From: Chitinophaga sp. YR627 | GTDB taxonomy: Bacteria; Bacteroidota; Bacteroidia; Chitinophagales; Chitinophagaceae | Direction of reading: 5' to 3' | NCBI RefSeq assembly: GCF_900114995.1 | Contig: NZ_FOUX01000007.1 | Location: forward strand, 424,666 to 488,665 | Length of the DNA stretch: 64,000 nt | Shown here: piece after piece, positions 16,179 to 25,600 of the stretch | How the letters are laid out: each line of letters begins with the position of its first letter | How positions within the stretch are numbered: the first letter of the stretch is position 1 | Notes under the pieces: generated by a model | What the model saw: only the letters and a program-made list of their open reading frames with translations | The model's database searches: none | Told to the model about the DNA's origin: nothing | Made by a program: the position numbers and the translations under genes

Positions 16179-16883
16179 CTATAAACCATTTTCGAGAAAT
16201 TGTTCCATCAGCGCATTAAATGCCTCCGGCTGCTCCATCATGGGCGCATGGCCGCATTCCTTTATGTATACCAGTTTTACGTTGGGCAGCATCCTTTCAA
16301 ATTCTTCCGCTACTGCCGGTGGCGTTATATTATCATTCTCTCCCCATATCAGCAATACCGGTATGTGTATCTCCGGCAGTTCTTTTGTAACGTAGTTCCG
16401 TTGTGCCGTCTTTGCCGTTTTTACGATGCGAAAACATTTCCGGTTATCACGCACGATGTCAAATACCTCATCCACTAAAGCAGGTGTGGCCGTCTTTGCA
16501 TCATAAAACGTATACTCAACGCGTTCCTGGATATAGGCGCGGCTATGTCTTTTTGGAAAACTGCCAAGCGTATTATTCTCATATAAACCGGAACTACCGG
16601 TAAGGAGCATACTTTTTACATTCTCCGCATAGCGGTGTGCATATAGTATCCCTACATGGCCACCCAGTGAGTTGCCAACCAATACCATATCTTTCAGCTT
16701 ATTTGCGACAACATAATCATGTAGCGAGGCTACGAGGTAATCTAAAATTTCCTGCTTATGTTCATCATAGATCGGGAGGGGAGGAACGTGTATATCATAT
16801 CTTTCTCTAAAGTGTGCGATCACATCATTCCAGTTGCTCAGGCCTCCAAACAGGCCGTGCAGCAAAATCAACGGTTGTTTCAT
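16179..16883 (-). CDS. Alpha/beta-fold hydrolase
   Basis: 234 aa. The oxyanion-hole motif HGLFGG is at residues 9-14, the nucleophile elbow GNSLGG has Ser72, the acid is in LLIWGENDNITPP, and the catalytic His is in ECGHAPMMEQP. No signal peptide, so cytoplasmic. The substrate (ester, lactone or C-C bond) cannot be read from sequence. It lies 46 nt downstream of a Crp/Fnr-type regulator on the same strand, so the two are probably co-transcribed. Confidence 0.88.
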   Translation of the reverse strand: MKQPLILLHGLFGGLSNWNDVIAHFRERYDIHVPPLPIYDEHKQEILDYLVASLHDYVVANKLKDMVLVGNSLGGHVGILYAHRYAENVKSMLLTGSSGLYENNTLGSFPKRHSRAYIQERVEYTFYDAKTATPALVDEVFDIVRDNRKCFRIVKTAKTAQRNYVTKELPEIHIPVLLIWGENDNITPPAVAEEFERMLPNVKLVYIKECGHAPMMEQPEAFNALMEQFLENGL

Positions 16884-16929
16884 GTTTTTTTGACAAAGCT
16901 AGAAAGCTGTCAACTGTCAATCCGTGATT

Positions 16930-17538
16930 TCAATCACAAAAGCGCTGACCCTTGTTCAGTAGCAATAATCTGGCCCTGCTAAGCGCTTCACGGCTTACAT
17001 ACAGGTACCTGGCAATATTTGTAAGGGAGATCTTTTTGATAATCGCCGGTCTGTGTTTCAGTAAGAACTGATACCTTTTTACCGGACTTTTTAATGATAG
17101 AATATATTGATGTTCAAATGTTTGTTCTGCTAATTCCTGGTAAATCTGCAAATTTACGGCTGACAAACTCATATGCAGATCATACAAGGGCTGTAACTGC
17201 TTGATATTGATCCTCCTGATCACGGCATCTTCCAGTGCGGTAATTGCTACTGCGGATGCGGCCATCCGGTAGTAACTCTCACAATTGGCCAGAAAATCAT
17301 CCGCAAAGCCAAACCGGATGATCTTCTCATTCCCCTCATCATCAATGATCGTAAATGCAAACTGGCCGGATACTACAAATGCCGCATAACGGGCAATTTT
17401 GCCGTAACGTAAAAAACTCTCACCTTTTTTAATCGTTTTGACTTTCGTCATTTTGTCCAGTAAAGCCCATTCTGTATCCGATACAATAGGATACTTCTCT
17501 TTCAGCCGATGATACCAGTCAGGAGTATTATTCTTCAT
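16930..17538 (-). CDS. Crp/Fnr family transcriptional regulator
   Basis: 202 aa. It has an N-terminal effector-binding beta barrel (KTIKKGESFLRYGKIARYAAFVVSGQFAFTI) and a C-terminal winged helix with SLTNIARYLYVSREALSRARLLL. Unlike the gene at 15060, the residues after the recognition helix are present. The cAMP-binding residues of Crp are not obvious, and the ligand is unknown. Its promoter region contains the large inverted repeat at 17595-17664. It probably heads a two-gene unit with the hydrolase. Confidence 0.88.
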   Translation of the reverse strand: MKNNTPDWYHRLKEKYPIVSDTEWALLDKMTKVKTIKKGESFLRYGKIARYAAFVVSGQFAFTIIDDEGNEKIIRFGFADDFLANCESYYRMAASAVAITALEDAVIRRINIKQLQPLYDLHMSLSAVNLQIYQELAEQTFEHQYILSLKSPVKRYQFLLKHRPAIIKKISLTNIARYLYVSREALSRARLLLLNKGQRFCD

Positions 17539-17594
17539 GAGATAGCCATTTTAGCGCGCCGAAGTTAAAGATATTTTATTTGTCAGATGCCGTT

Positions 17595-17664
17595 TTTAGT
17601 GTTCTTATCTTACGTTAATCCTACATTCCTGAACGTAGGATTAACGTAAGATAAGAACACTAAA
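17595..17664. repeat. Perfect inverted repeat, 30-bp arms
   Basis: The arms are 17595-17624 and 17635-17664 and match without mismatch; the left arm begins TTTAGTGTTCTTATC. The 10-nt centre can pair further through TTC/GAA. Such a hairpin could be a double-sided terminator, a palindromic mobile repeat or a large operator. Neither end has a clear T-run, which argues against a simple terminator. Confidence 0.85.
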
Positions 17665-17702
17665 GTAAAAGACAGGCAATCAATAAAAAGAATCAATATC
17701 TG

Positions 17703-17758
17703 GCGTCCCGTGTACATGTTTTTGCGTCCTGTGCACACGTTTTTGCGTCCTGTGCACA
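17703..17758. repeat. 21-bp tandem repeats, 2.7 copies
   Basis: Units begin at 17703, 17724 and 17745, each starting GCGTCC[CT]GTG[TC]ACA. Units 2 and 3 share an identical GCGTCCTGTGCACA, with the self-complementary GTGCAC core. A 21-bp period equals about two helical turns, so the cores lie on one face of the DNA, as in arrays of protein-binding sites. Confidence 0.75.
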
Positions 17759-17827
17759 TTGGCTAAAATACGGGAAATAATAGGCTTATTTTTGAAGAAA
17801 TAATCGTGATAAACGGGGGTGTACCCA

Positions 17828-17852
17828 AGACAGGAGCGGCCGTCTCCTGTCT
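17828..17852. other. GC-rich hairpin upstream of the orphan gene
   Basis: AGACAGGAG (17828-17836) and CTCCTGTCT (17844-17852) are perfect 9-bp arms around CGGCCGT. No T-run follows. It may act in the leader or promoter region of the gene at 17993. Confidence 0.5.
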
Positions 17853-17992
17853 GGCCCGGGAATCATGTCTATATATATCAACTCATTTCATTATTGGCTT
17901 GCACAGTGACAGGTGATGACGGTAGTCAATTGAATGGGTATTAAAATAAAATATTATATTGTTCGATCATTCAACCCAAAAACTACTTAACC

Positions 17993-18721
17993 ATGTCGAT
18001 GTGGCAAATTGAAGGCCTTATAGAATACGGTATTCGTCTTGTAGATAAAGCAGTGACCACCAACGAAGAGAAGAAAACAATAATAGGTAATCTTTACGCT
18101 GTTCAGCAACAGTACGATTGTAAGTTTACCAACTTCAGGGTAATGCCCATTTTACTCCAGACAGGTTATACGATAACGATCGATTATACAGCACATCCGG
18201 ATTATAAGGGTAACGAGGCATATTTTGAAAAACTGTTAAAGAAGAAAGATATTCAATTCCTTAACAGGGATCTTAAGAAGAAATGGAGTGAGAAAAACGA
18301 TGTTGTCGCTTATCTGGAACCTTCAACGGGTAAGATCTATATTGATTACGGATCGCCATTGCGGAAAGAGGAACCGGCGTTAACGATAATGGAGATCTAT
18401 GATCTGGGTTTGTATCTTATCCGCGAAGCGCATCAACAGCAGGATAGGGACAGGGTGTATGAGTGGACTGCCTATATCCTGAAATTTGGAGCGATCAGTC
18501 TGGATGACGATGCAGACGCAGAAGAGCTGATCAGCAGGTATTTTAAGGAGATCAAAAGCATCTTTTATAGTTATGACTATACGGACTATAAACCTGTGGA
18601 TGAGGCGCTGACGATATTTTGGCCGGGTTCGAAAGACTCAGATGGTTATACGGAATGGGCGATCAGTGAAGGAGGGGCGGAAGGACAGGTACTGGAATAC
18701 TTTTTTGAAAAGATAGCATGA
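17993..18721 (+). CDS. Hypothetical cytoplasmic protein, family not recognised
   Basis: 242 aa with no signal peptide or membrane segment. It is rich in charged and aromatic residues, with an acidic C-terminal half (SLDDDADAEELISRYFKEIKS). A basic patch near residues 75-100 (EKLLKKKDIQF, RDLKKKWSEKN) precedes a short beta region (VVAYLEPSTGKIYIDYGS). I do not recognise a family. It stands alone, with a repeat-rich region before it and a terminator after it. Codon usage looks like its neighbours. The next in-frame Met (residue 2-3, MSMW) leaves the start nearly fixed. Confidence 0.75.
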   Translation: MSMWQIEGLIEYGIRLVDKAVTTNEEKKTIIGNLYAVQQQYDCKFTNFRVMPILLQTGYTITIDYTAHPDYKGNEAYFEKLLKKKDIQFLNRDLKKKWSEKNDVVAYLEPSTGKIYIDYGSPLRKEEPALTIMEIYDLGLYLIREAHQQQDRDRVYEWTAYILKFGAISLDDDADAEELISRYFKEIKSIFYSYDYTDYKPVDEALTIFWPGSKDSDGYTEWAISEGGAEGQVLEYFFEKIA

Positions 18722-18728
18722 TATAAAG

Positions 18729-18759
18729 GTGATGTTTTGGGATATTCCCAAAACATCAC
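18729..18759. terminator. Bidirectional terminator, orphan gene / epimerase
   Basis: GTGATGTTTTGGGA pairs exactly with TCCCAAAACATCAC around 3 nt. It overlaps the last codons of the epimerase gene on the minus strand by 4 nt and lies 7 nt after the orphan gene's stop. Confidence 0.65.
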
Positions 18760-19979
18760 TTCAATCTCTTCACCACCTCCATACACGCCCTTGCATTATG
18801 ATAGGGACATTTCCATAATCCGACCTTTACTTCATCCATCGGTAGCCCATCCATACCTACGCCCCAATACCATTCTCCGTCTTTTTTATCCAGCAGGAAC
18901 TGCTGTATGAATTGCCAGCTGGCCATCGCTTTATCCAGATAGTATTGATCTCCACTCAGTTCCCAGGCATTGATCAGTCCTACTAAGGCTTCCGCCTGTG
19001 GCCACCAGTGTTTCTCTGTGATGAGGTGTTCTTCAGCAGTGTTATATTCATACCAGAGCCCACCATCTTTATCCATACCTTTCAGTGCTGCACGCACCAG
19101 GTTAATAGCTTGCGCACTGAAGCGACTGATTGCCTGCTCATCTCCAATCACGACGGCAGCTTCCTGTAAAAGCCAGGCTGCTTCTATATCATGTCCATAT
19201 GAAATCAGCGTGCTTTTTACTGTCCAGTCATCGGCAAAGAAAAGCTGCAAATGGTGTGTCGAAGGATGAATGATGTGCTTATCAAAGAGCAGCAGTAATT
19301 CCTGTATATCCGCTTTCAGCTGTTCATCCGGCCATATCTCATACAAAGTAGTCCAGGCCTCGAGCACATGCAGGTGTGTATTCATGGACTTTCTTTCATT
19401 CGCATCCTTCAGGCTCAGACGGAGGTCCGATAGTGGTTGCCAGTTTGCCGTACAGGCTTCTATATATCCACCATACACATTGTCATAGGCATGCCGGCGG
19501 ATATCACGATACCACCCGATAGCAGTCTGTTTCGCTTCTTCATTGCCACTTGCCTTAAAATATTCACTGCAGGCATATACACTGAAAGCGATCGCATATA
19601 CCTGCTTTTTGCTGTCGACCACTTTGCCAGTATAGTCTACCGTCCAGTACAGACCTCCATGCTCCTTGTCAGCAAAATGGGAGCGAAGGTAATCCCAGGC
19701 ACGTGTGGCCAGTGTATAATACTGATCCGTCTTTAACAGATTAGCGGCGGCGGAAAATGTCCAGAGTATACGGGCATTGAGCACACTTCCTTTCACCGCA
19801 TAAGGATCTTTGACATTGTGGCCAGATATACGGCCTATAAAACCGCCATTGATCTCGTCTACTGTTTCAGTAGCCCAGTAGTCTAATATGCGCTTAAGCT
19901 CCTGTAGCAGCTCTTGTTTCAGCATGTCTGCCGGCAGGTGCTGTTTTTCGTCGGATATCAAGTTCACGGGATATTTCAT
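18756..19979 (-). CDS. AGE family sugar 2-epimerase (probable mannobiose/cellobiose 2-epimerase)
   Basis: 407 aa, an (alpha/alpha)6-barrel enzyme of the N-acylglucosamine 2-epimerase family. Conserved His-containing motifs are THLHVLEAW, YGHDIEAAW (His263), HWWPQAEA and CPYHNARACMEV, the pattern of cellobiose 2-epimerases. In the mannan pathway it converts beta-1,4-mannobiose to mannosylglucose in the cytoplasm. The start at 19979 overlaps the symporter gene by 86 nt; an internal Met at 19925 (MLKQELLQELKR) is where most family members begin and would cut the overlap to 32 nt. It is the third gene of the GH130-symporter-epimerase operon, which fixes mannobiose as the likely substrate. Confidence 0.9.
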   Translation of the reverse strand: MKYPVNLISDEKQHLPADMLKQELLQELKRILDYWATETVDEINGGFIGRISGHNVKDPYAVKGSVLNARILWTFSAAANLLKTDQYYTLATRAWDYLRSHFADKEHGGLYWTVDYTGKVVDSKKQVYAIAFSVYACSEYFKASGNEEAKQTAIGWYRDIRRHAYDNVYGGYIEACTANWQPLSDLRLSLKDANERKSMNTHLHVLEAWTTLYEIWPDEQLKADIQELLLLFDKHIIHPSTHHLQLFFADDWTVKSTLISYGHDIEAAWLLQEAAVVIGDEQAISRFSAQAINLVRAALKGMDKDGGLWYEYNTAEEHLITEKHWWPQAEALVGLINAWELSGDQYYLDKAMASWQFIQQFLLDKKDGEWYWGVGMDGLPMDEVKVGLWKCPYHNARACMEVVKRLK

Positions 19980-21309
19980 TCATTTTGTTTTCTGATAAAG
20001 GATAGGCAGCGATGAACACGATACTTAATAAGGAACCGATGGCCGGGATAATACTCAGCATGCTGATAATACCTGTCTGCGCCATTGTATCCAATGTCGT
20101 ATCTGCCTGAAAATTGAACACACCCAACAACCAGCCAGTCAGCGCGCCACCTATTGTCCAGCCAAATTTCTGCGACATGGAGGAGGAAGAAAATACCAGT
20201 CCGGTAGCCCTTCTTCCGGTTTTCCATTCGGAGTAATCAGCAATGTCTGCATACATACTCCACAACAGCGGAAAGATGATACCGGCACAGATACTGATCA
20301 ATGCCTGTAGCACGAATATGCCGGTGAGTTGTTCTTTTTGCAGAAAGTAAAAACAACAACTGCCTGCTGTAGCCAGGACCATTGCCAGGAGATAGGTACG
20401 CTTCTTCCCAAGCCGGTTAGCAACAGGCGAGGCAAGTATGACGCCTACGATATTCGCCAGTTGTCCGGTGAGCAGATAAAGGGTGGAGTAGGTGAAAGTA
20501 ATACCAGCTACTTTGAATGCCCGGTTTTGCGTGATATAGTATTTGAAATAATAGACGGTCGCACCATCCCTGATAGAGTTAAAGATCAGTGCGGCAATAC
20601 CAGCGCCTAATAGTATCCACCAGGGCCTGTTGTGCAGGAGGTCGGCAAAGTCGTCTTTTAACCTGCCGGATTGTTGCTGTATCGGCTGTACTCTTTCTTT
20701 CACCCAAGCAAAACATAAGAGGAACAGCAAGAGGCAGATCACGGCGATGATACCTACTGCGAATAGCCAACTGGAAGCCAGTCCGTAGGGTGTAAAGTAT
20801 TGCACCAGCGGCTCCAGTAATCCCAGTGCCATAAAACTCCCTGCGAAGGCAAAGGACATTCTGAAGGAGGCCAATGTATTCCGTTCACGACCGTCATTAC
20901 TGATCACACCCAATAAAGAGGCATAGGGCACATTGATCAGCGAGTAGATCATCATCATTAATGAGTAGGTGACATAGGCGTAGACAAGTCTGCTGCCGCC
21001 GGTAAATGAAGGCGTATAGAATGTCAGGGTGCCTGCAATCGCAAACGGCAGGGCCATTAGCAGGAGATAAGGTCGGAATTTTCCCCATCTGCTCTGTGTC
21101 CTGTCTGTAATGATACCTACAAAAGGATCAAACAAAGTATCCCAGACACGTGTGATCAGAAACATCGTGCCGATGGCCGCTGCATCCAGTTTCATGACAT
21201 CAGTATAGAAAAACAGCAGGTACATGCCAAACAACTTCCAGAACATGGAAGAAGCCATGTCGCCAAAGCCATATCCTACTTTTTCTTTCAGATTGATTGC
21301 TGCAGACAT
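19894..21309 (-). CDS. GPH-type sugar:cation symporter (MFS), probable mannobiose importer
   Basis: 471 aa with 12 predicted membrane segments. The N-terminus KEKVGYGFGDMASSMFWKLFGMYLLFFYTDV and the loop WDTLFDPFVGIITDRTQSRWGKFRPYLL are hallmarks of the glycoside-pentoside-hexuronide symporter family. It should move the disaccharide released in the periplasm across the inner membrane. It begins 3 nt after the GH130 stop and overlaps the epimerase gene, so the three are translationally linked. Confidence 0.9.
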   Translation of the reverse strand: MSAAINLKEKVGYGFGDMASSMFWKLFGMYLLFFYTDVMKLDAAAIGTMFLITRVWDTLFDPFVGIITDRTQSRWGKFRPYLLLMALPFAIAGTLTFYTPSFTGGSRLVYAYVTYSLMMMIYSLINVPYASLLGVISNDGRERNTLASFRMSFAFAGSFMALGLLEPLVQYFTPYGLASSWLFAVGIIAVICLLLFLLCFAWVKERVQPIQQQSGRLKDDFADLLHNRPWWILLGAGIAALIFNSIRDGATVYYFKYYITQNRAFKVAGITFTYSTLYLLTGQLANIVGVILASPVANRLGKKRTYLLAMVLATAGSCCFYFLQKEQLTGIFVLQALISICAGIIFPLLWSMYADIADYSEWKTGRRATGLVFSSSSMSQKFGWTIGGALTGWLLGVFNFQADTTLDTMAQTGIISMLSIIPAIGSLLSIVFIAAYPLSENKMNEISRELDIRRKTAPAGRHAETRAATGA

Positions 21310-21312
21310 AGT

Positions 21313-22497
21313 TTATATTTCAGTGAGTACCAGTGCCTTGTTTTTTTCAATGATGTCGTATAAAGCAGCGACGGAAGTAAAGGAGCGTAATCCGTCGGGA
21401 ACCGTATGCATACAGTAGTCCGTCAGCTGTTCAACAGAACTGGTGGCGACGTGCAAACGCGTATCGCTACTTGCGTAATAGATAAACACCTGTCCGTCTT
21501 CATCAGCGATCCAGCCATTTGAGAAGAGTACATTCGATACATCGCCGATACGTTCATCGCCTTCCGGCGCCATAAAATAACCTGCAGGTTTATAGATCAC
21601 CTGTTCAGGATTGTCCAGGGAAGTCATGAATAAGTATAGTGTGTAACGTAATCCTGCAGCCGTATTTCTAACACCATGCGCCAGGTGTAACCAGCCATGT
21701 GGTGTACGGATAGGAGCGGGTCCCTGACCATTTTTAGCTTCCGCAATGGTATGGTACATTTTGTTGTCGATGACCGCTTCTGTAGTGATAACTGCTTTTT
21801 CCATACTATCGCAATAGCCTACGCCGATGCCGCCACCTTTGCCGGCTTCAATGAAACCATCCTGAGGACGTGTATACAGCATATATTTTCCATTGACAAA
21901 TTCCGGATGTAATACCACATTCCGTTGTTGCGCAGAGGCAGTTACCAGATCCGGTAAGCGTTCCCAGGTCTTCAGGTCTTTTGTACGCACAATGCCGCAT
22001 TGTGCGATGGCGGCTGACTGATCACCGGCAGCGGCCGCAGGATCGCGTCGTTCCGTACAGAACAATCCGTAGACATAACCATCCTCATGCAGTACTACCC
22101 GCATATCGTAAATATTGGTATCTGGTATAGCTGTTTCAGGAATTTGTATAGGAAATTCTCTGAAGCGAAATCCATCGGTACCATTATCACTCTCTGCTAT
22201 CGCAAAGAAGGATTTCCTGTCCCAACCCTCAACCCGTGCGATCACTATATATTTCCCTTTCCATTTTATAGCACCGGCATTAAATACGGCATTGATGCCG
22301 AAGCGGGTCATGAGATAGGGATTGGATGCCTGGTTGAAATCATAACACCATTCCAATGGCACATGCGCTGCTGTGAGCACCGGGTTTTTATACCGGAGGA
22401 AAATACCGTTACCGGGAAGTATAGCTTCATTGTTTGTCTGGATCAGTTGCTGATGTGCACCCTGCAATGCCTGTAGTCTTGCGTTAAAATTTGACAT
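21313..22497 (-). CDS. GH130 4-O-beta-D-mannosyl-D-glucose phosphorylase
   Basis: 394 aa from the Met at 22497 (MSNFNARLQALQGAHQQL). The longer frame to 22575 adds 26 residues absent from the family. Subfamily GH130_1 blocks are clear: NPYLMTRFGINAVFNAGAIKW, ARVEGWDRKSFFAIAES, CTERRDP, QRNVVLHPEF and GDVSNVLFSNGWIADEDG. The catalytic acid is Asp131 in NIYDMR, the same residue number as in the characterised Bacteroides fragilis enzyme as I recall it, which supports this start. It phosphorolyses mannosylglucose to mannose-1-phosphate and glucose in the cytoplasm. First gene of the three-gene operon, divergent from susC. Confidence 0.93.
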   Translation of the reverse strand: MSNFNARLQALQGAHQQLIQTNNEAILPGNGIFLRYKNPVLTAAHVPLEWCYDFNQASNPYLMTRFGINAVFNAGAIKWKGKYIVIARVEGWDRKSFFAIAESDNGTDGFRFREFPIQIPETAIPDTNIYDMRVVLHEDGYVYGLFCTERRDPAAAAGDQSAAIAQCGIVRTKDLKTWERLPDLVTASAQQRNVVLHPEFVNGKYMLYTRPQDGFIEAGKGGGIGVGYCDSMEKAVITTEAVIDNKMYHTIAEAKNGQGPAPIRTPHGWLHLAHGVRNTAAGLRYTLYLFMTSLDNPEQVIYKPAGYFMAPEGDERIGDVSNVLFSNGWIADEDGQVFIYYASSDTRLHVATSSVEQLTDYCMHTVPDGLRSFTSVAALYDIIEKNKALVLTEI

Positions 22498-22648
22498 ATG
22501 GAATTTATTACCCGTAAAACTAGTCCTATCTGTTGCCTGACAGGTAATGCTGAAATGACTATTTCCTATGCTCAACTGCTTCCTTTCAAATATCGTTTGA
22601 GGATCATGATCTGATAGAATAGCACCAAAAAGGCCTTGTAATGCCCAT

Positions 22649-22656
22649 TACTTTTG
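22649..22656 (+). promoter_or_regulatory. -7 promoter element of the susCD-mannanase operon
   Basis: TACTTTTG matches TAnnTTTG exactly. Transcription would begin near 22663, giving a ~29-nt leader to the SusC start at 22692. No clear -33 TTTG is present, as expected if the hybrid two-component regulator activates the promoter. It lies inside the upstream extension of the susC frame and so argues against the earlier Met at 22641. Confidence 0.55.
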
Positions 22657-22691
22657 TTTCATTATTTCTACGTTTTAAAACTGAATGCGTT

Positions 22692-25600
22692 ATGAAAAAT
22701 TTCATTGCACGCTGTAGTATCGCTTTATTCCTATGCCTGCCAACCATCATTGTGAATGCGCAGCAGCGAAAGATTACGGGAAAGGTCTTCGATGATCAGT
22801 CGAAACCACTCCCCGGCGCTACAGTAGTCGTAAAAGAAACAAAGACGGCCACCGTCAGTGACGGGGACGGCAGATTTGTCATGGATGTTCCCGGGGCGGG
22901 GAAGACAATCCTGGTAACTTATGTAGGGATGCAGACTAAAGAGATCCCATTGGGTACACAAAATGATTTTACTGTCAACATGCAACTGGCGCCTGGTAGT
23001 CTGAATGACGTGGTCGTCGTAGGTTACGGCGCTGTCAAAAAGAGCGACCTGACGGGTGCCGTCGCTACCCTGAAAGGCGGTGATCTGAACAGGACACCTG
23101 CTGCCTCAGTAGATCAGCTGCTCCAGGGAAAGATCGCTGGTGTACAGGTGACTACAGGTGGTGGCGCTCCCGGTGCGGGCGCTACGATCCGTATCCGGGG
23201 AGCCAGTTCCCTGAATGGATCAAAAGATCCATTGGTAGTAGTAGATGGTTATCCCTGGGGAGATGCGGGTAACCTGAAGCAGATCAACCCGGAAGATATC
23301 GAATCCATAGAAGTGCTGAAAGACGCATCCAGTGCCGCTATCTATGGTTCCCGTGGCGCCAATGGCGTGATCGTGGTAACGACGCGTAAAGGAAAACAGG
23401 GACAAGGCCGCATTTCATTTAACACGTTACAAACGGTATCATTCCTGGCAAATAAGCCGGATATATGGCGGGATCCTGTAGAAGATGCCACCTTCGCTAA
23501 TGAAGCTGCGATCAATGGTGGCGCAATCGCTACAGATGTGCCTTATATAGGCATTTACAGACCTGTAGGTACAGGGATGGTATATTTCCCCTCCATCGCA
23601 GAATTACGCGGTTTAGACCCTAATAAACCGCAATGGCCGGTTAACACCGACTGGGTTGATCTGATCTACCGTCATCCTTACTCGCAGAACTATACGCTGA
23701 CAGCCGACGGTGGTAGTGAGAAGACGAAATACGCCATATCGGGTAACTATTATAATGAACAGGGTATGGTGATCAAAAATGGGTATGATAAATATACCTC
23801 CCGATTGAATCTCGAACAGAAACTGACCAACGCTGTTACCGCAGGTACCAACGTGATCCTGGCCTATACAAAAGCTACCGGACAACAACTGGGAGTAGGC
23901 AGATCCAGGATCTGGCCGGTATATGATTCTACTGGTAATTATTTCCGTACCAGCAATACCGACTTCGGTAATCCTATTGCGCTGGCCAATCAGTTACTGA
24001 ACACCGCCAAAACCACTGATTTCCTTGGCAACCTGTATGTCAATTTCAGGATCAACAGCTGGTTACAGTTCCGTACTTCTATCAATGCCAAATCAGGCAA
24101 CAGCGTACAGGATCTGTACGACCCGAAGAACAGTACACAGCGGGCACTGGATAATAAAGGCAGCTACGGTAGTATTGCCAATGGCAGTTACTTTGACCTG
24201 CTGAATGAGAACTATTTTACGATCAATAAAGACTTTGGCAAACTGCACAGAACTACCCTGGTAGCTGGTTTTTCCTATCAGAAGACGGAGAACAGGTTCA
24301 GCTCCCTGACTGGTCAGAACTTTGTTAACGATGTGATGCAGAACGAAAACCTGGCAACTGCCGGTACGATGCTGATCTCCAATTCCCTGCAACGCTTTAA
24401 TCTCGCTTCCTGGTATGGTCGCGGTAACTATACCTTCAACGATAAATACCTGTTGACACTCACCGCCAGGGCAGATGGTTCCACCAAGTTTGGCGCTAAT
24501 AACAAATGGGCCTTTTTTCCTTCCGCAGCATTGGCCTGGAAAGCAGGGGAGGAACCTTTTATCAAACAACTGGGACTTTTCTCTGAACTGAAAGTAAGGG
24601 GTAGTTATGGTTTGACGGGTAACCAGGGTATCAGTCCTTATCAGACGCTGGACCGCTATGGTTCCAATAAGTATTTCACAGGTTCCGTATTTGAGACAGG
24701 TTTTGGTCCCGGACTGGCAGGCGCCAACGACGAGCAGGGACGTACGATCGTGGGCGGACTTGGAAATAACAGCCTGAAATGGGAAACTACCCGCTCACTC
24801 GATCTGGGTGTTGATATGGGCTTCCTGGATCAGCGGATCACTATCAGTGCCGATTACTATATCAAACGTACCAGCGATCTGTTGCGACTGAAGACCATCG
24901 CGCCCAGCGCCGGATATGACCAGCAGTGGATCAATGACGGAAAGATCGAAAACCTTGGCATAGAGATCGGTCTGAATGCGAATGTGATCAATCAGGCAGA
25001 TTTCACCTGGAGTGTAGGAGGAATGTTTACCAAAAATACCAACAAAGTAGTGGCCATGGGAGAGAGTAACCAGGTGTTTATTGGTTCGCTGTATGAGTCC
25101 GTTCGCCAGCAGATCAGCACTTATACCGTAGGACAGCCCATGTTCTCTTTTTACGGTTATAAAACAGCCGGTATTATCCAAACTCTGGATGAGGGTATTA
25201 AAGCCGGACTGACCGGTGTAGATGCACAGCCAGGGGAGATCAAATACCTGGATATTGCCGGTCCGGATGGTAAACCTGATGGTATTGTAGATTCTTACGA
25301 CCGCACCATTATCGGCAATCCTAATCCTGATTTTATCTATAGTCTAAATACCAACGTGCGCTATAAACAGTTCGATCTGTCTATGCAACTCTATGGCGTA
25401 CAGGGCGGAGACGTCTGGGATTTCCAGAAAATGACTGCCAGCCGCTGGTTACAACGCTGGACGCCGGATAACCCCAGTATGGAATATCCAAGGGCAAATG
25501 GTACCCGTGGATGGAGAGCTTCCGATTTATACCTGACTGATGGCTCTTTCCTGAGAGTGCAGAACATTACATTCGGCTATAACCTGCATACAGGTGCAGT

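Larger units (their letters stand above)
17539..17992. other. 454-nt non-coding region rich in symmetric repeats
   Basis: This divergent intergenic region holds three unrelated symmetric or repeated elements: a 30-bp perfect inverted repeat, a 21-bp tandem repeat array, and a 9-bp hairpin at 17828-17852. No reading frame of credible coding quality runs through it. It separates a Crp/Fnr gene (minus) from an orphan gene (plus). Confidence 0.7.

Noticed and set aside
17703..17758. 21-bp repeats as a CRISPR remnant
   Set aside because: The units are directly adjacent without spacers and there are fewer than three copies.
22641..22691. N-terminal extension of SusC
   Set aside because: It precedes a clean signal peptide at 22692 and contains the predicted -7 promoter element.
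24093..24569. 158-aa frame antisense to susC
   Set aside because: SusC is intact on the plus strand; the frame has no start context or homology that I can see.
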